Below are positions 8,059 to 14,040 of a stretch of DNA of 47,915 bases, one piece after another. Under the pieces are notes generated by a model. That model did no database searches and had not been told where the DNA came from. It saw only the letters and a program-made list of their open reading frames with translations. Position numbers and translations under genes: made by a program. Each line of letters starts with the position of its first letter. Positions within the stretch are counted from its first letter, which is position 1. Source of the stretch: an uncultured bacterium (GTDB taxonomy: Bacteria; Bacillota; Clostridia; Oscillospirales; Acutalibacteraceae). The stretch lies in NCBI GenBank assembly GCA_934875675.1, contig CAKXIK010000019.1:1-47915 (forward strand), written 5' to 3'.

Positions 8059-8258
8059 TCGAGTTGGAGGGCGTTGTGGTGGAAGCATTGCCCAACGCAA
8101 CCTTTCAGGTAGAGCTTCAAAACGGACACAAAATTTTAGCACACATTTCCGGAAAACTGCGCATGAATTTCATCCGCATTCTGCCCGGAGATAAGGTCAC
8201 CGTGGAAATGTCACCATACGACCTCAACAAGGGCCGCATTACATGGCGTTCCAAGTGA
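8040..8258 (+). CDS. infA: Translation initiation factor IF-1
   Basis: A 72-residue IF-1 (S1/OB fold), which binds the 30S A site during initiation. It begins MSKQDMIELEGVVVEALPNA from a TTG at 8040, and has the family block FQVELQNGHKILAHISGKLRMNFIRILPGDKV. TTG is chosen because it gives the exact IF-1 N terminus, follows GAGGAATCATT, and no ATG gives the full protein. It overlaps the preceding KOW gene and is followed by rpmJ. Confidence 0.96.
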   Translation: MSKQDMIELEGVVVEALPNATFQVELQNGHKILAHISGKLRMNFIRILPGDKVTVEMSPYDLNKGRITWRSK

Positions 8259-8286
8259 TTTGAACCGAAGAAGGAGGTAATCACAA

Positions 8287-8400
8287 ATGAAAGTCAGACC
8301 TTCTGTAAAGAAAATTTGCGAAAAGTGCAAGATCATCAAGCGCAAGGGCAAAGTGATGGTCATCTGTGAAAATCCGAAGCACAAGCAGCGCCAGGGTTAA
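8287..8400 (+). CDS. rpmJ: 50S ribosomal protein L36
   Basis: A 37-residue L36 beginning MKVRPSVKKICEKCKII. The zinc ligands of the classical form, C11, C14, C27 and H32, are all present. An AAGGAGG precedes the start. It sits in the standard infA-rpmJ-rpsM position. Confidence 0.96.
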   Translation: MKVRPSVKKICEKCKIIKRKGKVMVICENPKHKQRQG

Positions 8401-8437
8401 GGCCCGCGCAAACCGATAACATGGAGGTGCAAGCAAA

Positions 8438-8806
8438 ATGGCTCGTATAGCCGGAGTGGACCTGCCGAGAGATAAAAGAGTCGAAATCGGACTCACCTAT
8501 ATCTATGGCATCGGCCGTAAAACCGCCAGCGACATTATTGCCGCGACGGGTGTAAATCCTGACACCAGAGTCAGAGACCTGAACGAAGACGATGTTTCCA
8601 AGCTTCGTGAATATATCGACAAGCACTGCCACGTGGAAGGCGATCTTCGCCGTGACATCGCTTTTGATATCAAGAGACTGATCGAAATCGGATGCTATCG
8701 CGGCGTCCGTCACCGCAAGGGTCTGCCGGTCCGCGGTCAGCGTTCTAAAACGAACGCGCGTACCCGCAAGGGACCGAAGAAGACCATTGCGAACAAGAAG
8801 AAATAA
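8438..8806 (+). CDS. rpsM: 30S ribosomal protein S13
   Basis: A 122-residue S13 of the small-subunit head, which contacts the P-site tRNA and forms bridges to L5. It begins MARIAGVDLPRDKRVEIGLTYIYGIG with a helix-hairpin-helix segment. It carries the conserved RGVRHRKGLPVRGQRSKTNARTRKG tail and ends in a basic extension KKTIANKKK. It is the first small-subunit gene of the alpha-operon part. Confidence 0.97.
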   Translation: MARIAGVDLPRDKRVEIGLTYIYGIGRKTASDIIAATGVNPDTRVRDLNEDDVSKLREYIDKHCHVEGDLRRDIAFDIKRLIEIGCYRGVRHRKGLPVRGQRSKTNARTRKGPKKTIANKKK

Positions 8807-8825
8807 GCGAGGAGGGAAACGTTAA

Positions 8826-9224
8826 ATGGCACAAGTAAAGGGAAAAAAGGCTGTTGTCCGTCGCCGTGAGCGCAAAAATATTGAGCGCGGCGCTGCTCAC
8901 ATTCAGTCCACCTTTAACAATACGATTGTTACAATCACCGATGTGCAGGGCAATGCTGTTTCTTGGGCAAGCTCCGGTGAGCTGGGCTTCCGTGGATCAA
9001 GAAAATCCACTCCGTTCGCCGCTCAGACCGCTGCTGAAACTGCGGCCAAAGCTGCAATGGAACACGGAATGAAATCGGTCGAAGTTTTCGTCAAGGGCCC
9101 GGGTGCTGGTCGTGAAGCCGCCATCCGCGCACTGCAGTCTGCCGGCCTCGAGGTCAGCATGATCAAGGACGTTACCCCGATTCCCCACAACGGATGCCGT
9201 CCTCCGAAAAGAAGACGCGTCTGA
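8826..9224 (+). CDS. rpsK: 30S ribosomal protein S11
   Basis: A 132-residue S11 on the 30S platform. Family blocks are AHIQSTFNNTIVTITD, SSGELGFRGSRKSTPFAAQ, VFVKGPGAGREAAIRAL and the C-terminal DVTPIPHNGCRPPKRRRV. It follows rpsM by 19 nt and is followed by rpsD. Confidence 0.97.
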   Translation: MAQVKGKKAVVRRRERKNIERGAAHIQSTFNNTIVTITDVQGNAVSWASSGELGFRGSRKSTPFAAQTAAETAAKAAMEHGMKSVEVFVKGPGAGREAAIRALQSAGLEVSMIKDVTPIPHNGCRPPKRRRV

Positions 9225-9255
9225 TATTTTGAAAATTCAGGAGGTGTAACCCAAA

Positions 9256-9882
9256 ATGGCAAGATATACCGGTGCTGTTTGCAGACTCTGCCGCCGCGAA
9301 GGTCAGAAGCTGTTCCTCAAAGGCGACAGATGCTATACCGATAAATGCGCAATTGCGCGCAGAGCTTATGCTCCTGGCCAGCATGGTCAGGGCCGCAAAA
9401 AGAGCTCCGAGTACGGTGTTCAGATGCGTGCAAAGCAGATGACCCGCCGTTACTATGGCGTGCTCGAAAGCCAGTTCAGACATTACTACGACCTTGCAAC
9501 CCGCAAGGAAGGCAAGACGGGTGAAAACCTGCTCTTCCTGCTCGAGAGCCGTCTGGATAACGTTGTTTACCGTCTTGGCTGGGCAAGCTCCCGTGCAGAG
9601 GCACGCCAGCTCGTGAACCATGGCCATTTCTGTGTCAACGGCAAGCGCGTCGACATTCCTTCCTACCTGACAAAGGTTGGAGAAGTGCTGACCATTAAAG
9701 AGAAAACCGTCGGCAGCGACAAGATGAAGACCGTTCTGGAAGCCAATGGCTCCCGTCCGGTGCCGAAGTGGCTTGACCTGAACTGTCAGACCAACGAAGC
9801 AAAGATCATCGCTGCTCCGGAACGTTCGGATATCGATCTTGCGGTTGAAGAAACTCTCATCGTTGAGTTCTACTCCAAATAA
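9256..9882 (+). CDS. rpsD: 30S ribosomal protein S4, zinc-binding form
   Basis: A 208-residue S4, a primary 16S rRNA binder and translational repressor in several bacteria. The N terminus has four cysteines, C9, C12, C26 and C31, the zinc-knuckle form of S4. The S4 RNA-binding domain is visible as RLDNVVYRLGWASSRAEARQLVNHGHFCVNGKRVDIPS. Location between rpsK and rpoA matches E. coli and many clostridia. The downstream spacer can fold into strong structures (see 9881-9992). Confidence 0.97.
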   Translation: MARYTGAVCRLCRREGQKLFLKGDRCYTDKCAIARRAYAPGQHGQGRKKSSEYGVQMRAKQMTRRYYGVLESQFRHYYDLATRKEGKTGENLLFLLESRLDNVVYRLGWASSRAEARQLVNHGHFCVNGKRVDIPSYLTKVGEVLTIKEKTVGSDKMKTVLEANGSRPVPKWLDLNCQTNEAKIIAAPERSDIDLAVEETLIVEFYSK

Positions 9883-9992
9883 TGCCGAACATAAGCACTG
9901 CGGTGCGGCATTATGGAAATCGCTTCTCTGCGGTGCTGGCATATTAGTACGGATTCCTGGCCGGCTGACGTCTCTTTTGGGGCGTTGGTCGG
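9881..9992 (+). other. Structured rpsD-rpoA spacer (candidate RNA regulatory leader)
   Basis: The 155-nt spacer is much longer than any other gap in this operon and folds well. AATGCCG (9881-9887) can pair with CGGCATT (9906-9912), nesting a GCAC/GTGC helix. A near repeat of the 3' arm, CTGCGGTGCTGGCAT (about 9928-9942), could pair with the same 5' arm instead. A second helix pairs 9961-9974 with 9979-9992 around a UUUU loop (14 positions including wobbles and two mismatches). Seen: the helices. Inferred: a cis-acting control element for rpoA/rplQ, for example by S4. Confidence 0.5.
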
Positions 9993-10037
9993 AGGGGCTT
10001 CGTATCAGACAAATTTTCTTGTCAAGGAGGTTCGCAA

Positions 10038-10991
10038 ATGATTGAGATAGAGAAACCCAGAATCGAAACGCAAGACCTCTCCCCTGACGGAACCTACGGC
10101 AAATTTGTCGTTGAGCCGCTGGAACGCGGCTTTGGTATCACGCTGGGTAATAGCTTAAGAAGAGTTCTGCTTTCCTCTCTGCCGGGTCATGCGGTTACGT
10201 CAATCAAAATTGACGGTGTGCTGCACGAGTTTTCCACCATCCCCGGTGTAAAGGAAGATGTGACCGAGATTGTTTTGAACATCAAAGGTCTTACTGCAAA
10301 GCTGCACTGTGACGGCCCCAAAACCGTTATTATTGATGCGGAAGGTCCGTGTGATGTTACCGCAGCCAATATTAAGTGTGACAGCGAAGTGGAAATCCTT
10401 AACCCCGAAATGCACATTGCCACGCTTGGCGAAGGCGCAAAGCTCTATATGGAGATTTCGCTGGACAAAGGCCGCGGCTATGTTTCGGGAGAGCGCAATA
10501 AGCAGAATATGCAAAGCAGCGTGATCGGCGTTCTGCCTGTGGATTCCATCTACACGCCTGTTTCCAAGGTGAATTACACCGTGGAAAACACTCGTGTCGG
10601 CCAGATTACCGATTATGATAAACTCACAATCGAGGTTTGGACCAATGGCACAATCACCCCTCAAGAGGCTGTTTCTCTTGCCGCCAAAATTCTCACCGAG
10701 CATCTGAATCTGTTTGTTGATCTTTCGGACAAGGGCAGCAATGCCGAGATCATGGTCGAAAAGGATAACAAGGACAAAGAAAAAGTGCTCGAGATGACGA
10801 TTGAGGAGTTGGATCTTTCCGTCCGCTCGTTCAATTGCTTGAAGCGCGCAGGAATTAACACCGTTGAGGATTTGATAAACAAGTCCGAGGACGATATGAT
10901 GAAGGTGCGCAACCTTGGCCGCAAGTCCTTGGAAGAGGTTATTCAAAAGCTGAACAACCTCGGGTTTGATCTGCGCAAGGAAGAGGAATAA
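10038..10991 (+). CDS. rpoA: DNA-directed RNA polymerase subunit alpha
   Basis: A 317-residue alpha subunit. The N-terminal assembly domain (residues 1 to about 230) shows GFGITLGNSLRRVLLSSLPGHAV. An acidic linker with KDNKDKEK follows. The C-terminal domain (about 245-317), which contacts UP elements and activators, shows ELDLSVRSFNCLKRAGINTVEDL and RNLGRKSLEEVIQKLNNLG. The start follows GTCAAGGAGG. It is separated from rpsD by an unusually long structured spacer. Confidence 0.98.
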   Translation: MIEIEKPRIETQDLSPDGTYGKFVVEPLERGFGITLGNSLRRVLLSSLPGHAVTSIKIDGVLHEFSTIPGVKEDVTEIVLNIKGLTAKLHCDGPKTVIIDAEGPCDVTAANIKCDSEVEILNPEMHIATLGEGAKLYMEISLDKGRGYVSGERNKQNMQSSVIGVLPVDSIYTPVSKVNYTVENTRVGQITDYDKLTIEVWTNGTITPQEAVSLAAKILTEHLNLFVDLSDKGSNAEIMVEKDNKDKEKVLEMTIEELDLSVRSFNCLKRAGINTVEDLINKSEDDMMKVRNLGRKSLEEVIQKLNNLGFDLRKEEE

Positions 10992-11025
10992 GCCTGCGTA
11001 CAAATTGGTAAAGGAGTGAAATTCG

Positions 11026-11367
11026 ATGCCAGGAACCAGAAAACTCGGAAGACCCACCGCTCACAGACTGGCGATGCTCAGAGGCCTGGTCACTTATCTG
11101 CTCGAGAACGGCAGAATTGAAACCACCGTCACTCGTGCAAAAGAAGTGAGCGCGCTCACCGAAAAGCTGATTACGATTGCGAAAGTAAACAATCTGCACA
11201 ATAAGCGTCTGGCCCATTCCATCATCACGAAGGAAGCTGTGGTTAAGAAGCTGTTTGATGAAATCGCCCCCAAGTATGCTGAAAAGAATGGCGGTTATAC
11301 CCGCGTTCTTAAAACCGGCGCCCGCCGCGGAGACGCAGCGGAAATGGCGATTATCGAGCTTGTTTGA
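11026..11367 (+). CDS. rplQ: 50S ribosomal protein L17
   Basis: A 113-residue L17, the short Firmicute form, near the exit tunnel. It begins MPGTRKLGRPTAHRLAMLRGLVTYLLENGRIETTVTRAKE and ends GARRGDAAEMAIIELV. It is the last gene of the ribosomal block, followed by an intrinsic terminator. Confidence 0.97.
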   Translation: MPGTRKLGRPTAHRLAMLRGLVTYLLENGRIETTVTRAKEVSALTEKLITIAKVNNLHNKRLAHSIITKEAVVKKLFDEIAPKYAEKNGGYTRVLKTGARRGDAAEMAIIELV

Positions 11368-11391
11368 TCGTTGATAAGCGTTTAATTTGTG

Positions 11392-11435
11392 AAAGACGGC
11401 ACCTGCCTTTATAAGCAGATGCCGTCTTTTTTATT
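11392..11435 (+). terminator. Intrinsic terminator after rplQ
   Basis: AAGACGGCACCTGC pairs with GCAGATGCCGTCTT with one mismatch, a stem of about 13 bp with a CTTTATAA loop, followed immediately by TTTTTT. It closes the S10/spc/alpha transcription unit. Confidence 0.92.
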
Positions 11436-11769
11436 GTTTCTATTTGTTCGTTGCATTCGTTGCCCGATGCGCATAGGCGTAATTCCGGGAATCAAACAGA
11501 ATGTTGCGAACGGAAATCGTTGGTGAAGAGATTTAATACGCAGTTGCTTTTTCCACTAAAACGCGATAAAATAAAAGAAGTATGAATACAAATCTTCGGT
11601 CAATAGGCGGATGCTGTATTGCACGAAAAAATATTAATCGCAGCGTTGATTTGATTAATGCGCTGCCTTTGGTTGAGATTCGTAAAAAAGATTCCCCATC
11701 TCCTGTGCATTCTTTAGAGCGAATTCCAGTGGGTTTCTCTGGAATTGAAAGAAAGTGAGGTACCGGGTT
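11436..11769. other. Intergenic region before the WYL regulator
   Basis: About 330 nt without a supported gene. The sequence is AT-rich relative to the neighbours and holds one plausible sigma-A promoter (11544-11572). No terminator, known riboswitch or convincing inverted repeat was seen between the promoter and the start of the WYL gene, so the leader would be about 190 nt of unexplained sequence. Confidence 0.5.
11544..11572 (+). promoter_or_regulatory. Possible sigma-A promoter for the WYL regulator
   Basis: TTGCTT at 11544-11549 and TAAAAT at 11567-11572 are separated by 17 nt. The match is reasonable but not perfect, and the start codon lies about 195 nt downstream. Confidence 0.4.
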
Positions 11770-12756
11770 ATGGCTAAAAGCGGAAATCAGAAGATGAAGA
11801 TTCTCTGTTTGAGAGAAATTTTGCTGAGACAGACAGATGAAGCGCATCCCCTGAGTGCAGAACAGTTAGTTGAGCAGCTTGCCGCTCGCGGCGTGGAAGC
11901 GGAGCGAAAAGCAATTTATGACGATCTGGATGTGCTGCGCCAAACCGGTATCGATGTTCAGTGCCGCAAGGGGCGCAAGGGAGGATATTTTGTTGGTCAG
12001 CGTGAATTTGAATCCGCGGAACTCAAGCTTTTAGTCGATGCAGTGCAGTCATCCAAATTCATCACCAGCAAAAAAAGTATGCAGCTGATCCGCAAGCTTG
12101 AAACACTTGCGAGTTCTCACGAGGCGCAGTTGCTGCAGCATCAGGTGTATGTTGCCAATCGCATTAAAACCATGAATGAAAGTATTCTTTATAATGTGGA
12201 TGATATTAATCACGCAATCAATCAGGGGGTACAGATTTCGTTTCGTTATTTTGAGTATACGGTGGAAAAGAAGAAGCAGTTTCGGCATGACGGGCGAAGA
12301 TATGTTGTCAGTCCATATGCACTCGCCTGGAATGAAGAAAATTATTATATGATTGCATTTGATTCCGGTGCAAAAACGATCAAACATTTTCGTGTGGACA
12401 AAATGAATGGAATTCAGTTGAGCAATACCGCGCGTGAGGGTAAGGCGGATTTTGAACAGTTTGATATGGCCATTTATTCCAAAAAACTGTTTGGCATGTA
12501 CGGCGGAAAAGAATATTCAGTTCGTTTGCGCATGCCGGAACCACTTGTAGGTGTGGTAATCGATTGGTTTGGCAAAGAGGTTCCTATTATTCCCCAGAAA
12601 AACGGAGAATTTGAAACGATTGTGAATGTGCAGGTTAGTCCACAATTTTTCGGGTGGCTGTTTGGACTTGGCGGTGATTGCGAAATTGTGTCTCCAAAGG
12701 AAGTCCGGGAAGAGTATGCCAAAGCGCTTGCGGCAGCACAACAAACAAATCAATAA
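11770..12756 (+). CDS. HTH/WYL-domain transcriptional regulator
   Basis: A 328-residue regulator of the YafY/DeoR-like WYL family. The N terminus carries a winged helix (about residues 1-70: LREILLRQTDEAHPLSAEQLVEQL, then VEAERKAIYDDLDVLRQTG). The WYL ligand-binding domain follows (about 130-230), with SPYALAWNEENYYMIAFD as the canonical core and a WCX-type C terminus. A frame extends to a GTG at 11755, but the ATG at 11770 is preferred because GTGAGG lies 9 nt upstream. It is monocistronic with its own terminator. The ligand is unknown; WYL domains commonly bind nucleic acids or nucleotides. Confidence 0.85.
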   Translation: MAKSGNQKMKILCLREILLRQTDEAHPLSAEQLVEQLAARGVEAERKAIYDDLDVLRQTGIDVQCRKGRKGGYFVGQREFESAELKLLVDAVQSSKFITSKKSMQLIRKLETLASSHEAQLLQHQVYVANRIKTMNESILYNVDDINHAINQGVQISFRYFEYTVEKKKQFRHDGRRYVVSPYALAWNEENYYMIAFDSGAKTIKHFRVDKMNGIQLSNTAREGKADFEQFDMAIYSKKLFGMYGGKEYSVRLRMPEPLVGVVIDWFGKEVPIIPQKNGEFETIVNVQVSPQFFGWLFGLGGDCEIVSPKEVREEYAKALAAAQQTNQ

Positions 12757-12760
12757 GCAG

Positions 12761-12800
12761 TGAAAAATGGCAGTGAGATTCTTCTCACTGCCATTTTTCA
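12761..12800. terminator. Bidirectional intrinsic terminator
   Basis: TGAAAAATGGCAGTGAGA pairs with TCTCACTGCCATTTTTCA around a short TTCT loop, an almost perfect stem of about 18 bp. It has A and T tracts on the two sides and lies between the convergent WYL gene and the SSD-repeat protein, so it can serve both. Confidence 0.9.
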
Positions 12801-12831
12801 TCAACATTGAAGGCTGATTATTGCAATTACG

Positions 12832-13893
12832 TTATTCCTCAATGGTCAGCTGATGTTTTTTTACAATCGCAAGAACTACACCTGATGCAGAGATTACCAA
12901 CAATGCAATCAGGATGGGGGCGAATGCAGCAGAACCGGTTAACGGGGTTTCATTATCACTGATATCCTCAGTGGATTCTGTCGATGAGGCACCGGATACG
13001 AACTGAGAAATTGTATCATCGGATGACGGAGGTGACAGAGGGACGCTCTCATCTAAAATATCCTCATCAGAGGAGACGTCAGAGGAGACGCCAGACGACA
13101 CGTCAGAGGAGACATCGGAGGAGACATCAGAGGAGACATCAGAGGAGACGTCAGAGGAGACATCAGAGGAGACGTCAGACGACACATCAGAGGAGACATC
13201 GGAGGAAACATCGGACGATGCATCGGAGGAAACATCGGACGACACATCAGAGGACACGTCAGAGGAGACGTCAGACGACACATCAGAGGAGACATCGGAG
13301 GAAACATCGGACGATGCATCGGAGGAAACGTCGGACGACACATCAGAGGACACGTCAGACGACACGCCAGAGGAGACATTGGAGGATGCTTCCGAAGATA
13401 CTTCAGAAGAGGAAGATACAACTGCATTTTTCACTCCATACATCGTAATATGGCTGATTGCCTGTGCAATCCCCTTTTTATTTTTAATGATGCTGTTCAG
13501 TTGATAAGTTTTTCCGGCTTCCAGTGTAATCAATTCGGCATTTACATAAATTTGATGTTTGTCTGCAGCTTTCAGAACAATCATGGAAACGGTTACGGTT
13601 CTGCTGACGGTCAGTAAAGTTGAAGTGCCGTCACTGCTGCGTGTTGCCGTAAAAACTCCGTTGGTTCCGTCGCCATTATCAATTTTAACGTAATCGGTGC
13701 CATTGTAAATTGCAGAGCATAGGTTGCAAGGAATATGATGATTACTGTTGTCGTTGCCGCTGTGGAGTTCTGTTTCAGGAGTGAGAACAATCGGGGAAGA
13801 AGCAGGAGAAGCAAAAGATATTAATGAGGTAGCAGAAAAAATAAAGACAAGGGATAAAACAGCGGCAGCCAGTGAAAATAATTTCGTTTTCAT
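12832..13893 (-). CDS. Secreted Ser-Ser-Asp repeat surface protein with C-terminal anchor
   Basis: A 353-residue protein starting at 13893 (MKTKLFSLAAAVLSLVF), chosen over an upstream ATG because it gives a clean signal peptide and follows AGAAAGGA. Order: signal peptide (1 to about 30), a folded domain of roughly 130 residues that I do not recognise (with a CNLC pair and VTVSMIVLKAAD), then about 25 tandem tetrapeptides SSDV/SSDA/SSGV, then a Ser/Glu-rich stretch. The end is TPLTG followed by a hydrophobic helix and KKHQ. The TPLTG-helix-basic ending resembles an atypical sortase signal. The repeats probably form a wall-spanning acidic stalk, like the SD repeats of staphylococcal adhesins. 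It is transcribed alone. Confidence 0.75.
   Translation of the reverse strand: MKTKLFSLAAAVLSLVFIFSATSLISFASPASSPIVLTPETELHSGNDNSNHHIPCNLCSAIYNGTDYVKIDNGDGTNGVFTATRSSDGTSTLLTVSRTVTVSMIVLKAADKHQIYVNAELITLEAGKTYQLNSIIKNKKGIAQAISHITMYGVKNAVVSSSSEVSSEASSNVSSGVSSDVSSDVSSDVSSDASSDVSSDVSSDVSSDVSSDVSSDVSSDVSSDASSDVSSDVSSDVSSDVSSDVSSDVSSDVSSDVSSDVSSDVSSGVSSDVSSDEDILDESVPLSPPSSDDTISQFVSGASSTESTEDISDNETPLTGSAAFAPILIALLVISASGVVLAIVKKHQLTIEE
13065..13377 (-). repeat. 12-bp tandem repeats encoding SSDV, with a 96-bp higher-order duplication
   Basis: Repeats of 12 bp (plus strand GAGGAGACGTCA and variants) encode Ser-Ser-Asp-Val/Ala. Within them a 96-bp block (8 units) is duplicated almost exactly. The marker GACGATGCATCGGAGG occurs at 13214 and again at 13310, with matching flanks. 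The near identity of the two blocks suggests recent slippage or unequal crossover. Confidence 0.9.
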
Positions 13894-13958
13894 GTGGTGA
13901 CCATTCCTTTCTGTCGTAACACACAATTTGTCGGTTTCAAGTAATCATTCATAAGATA

Positions 13959-13986
13959 AGTATATATTACAATCTAGCAGTAACAA
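13959..13986 (-). promoter_or_regulatory. Sigma-A promoter of the SSD-repeat gene
   Basis: Read on minus, TTGTTA (13986-13981) and TATACT (13964-13959) are separated by 16 nt, about 65 nt upstream of the chosen start. Confidence 0.6.
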
Positions 13987-13993
13987 TATGGTC

Positions 13994-14040
13994 ACAAAAA
14001 AGAAAATCTCACCAATGAAATTCACATTAGTGAGATTTTC
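13994..14040 (-). terminator. Intrinsic terminator of the 617-aa lipoprotein gene
   Basis: GAAAATCTCACCAATG pairs with CATTAGTGAGATTTTC (one mismatch). Read on minus it is followed by TTCTTTTTTG and begins directly at the stop codon of the lipoprotein gene. Confidence 0.88.

Noticed and set aside
10200..11057. 285-codon minus-strand frame opposite rpoA
   Set aside because: It is fully antisense to rpoA, which is certain. No Shine-Dalgarno and no recognisable motif.
11436..11769. A known riboswitch or small RNA in the long gap before the WYL gene
   Set aside because: No conserved aptamer core or strong hairpin was found by eye; only a modest promoter could be supported.
13065..13377. CRISPR-like or noncoding short tandem array
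   Set aside because: The 12-bp units are in frame and encode Ser-Ser-Asp-Val/Ala within a protein that has a signal peptide and an anchor. There are no unique spacers.
13053..13448. Arg/His-rich and Pro/Met-rich frames on both strands over the repeats
   Set aside because: They are shadow frames produced by the SSDV-coding repeats; composition is extreme and there is no ribosome-binding site or family match.
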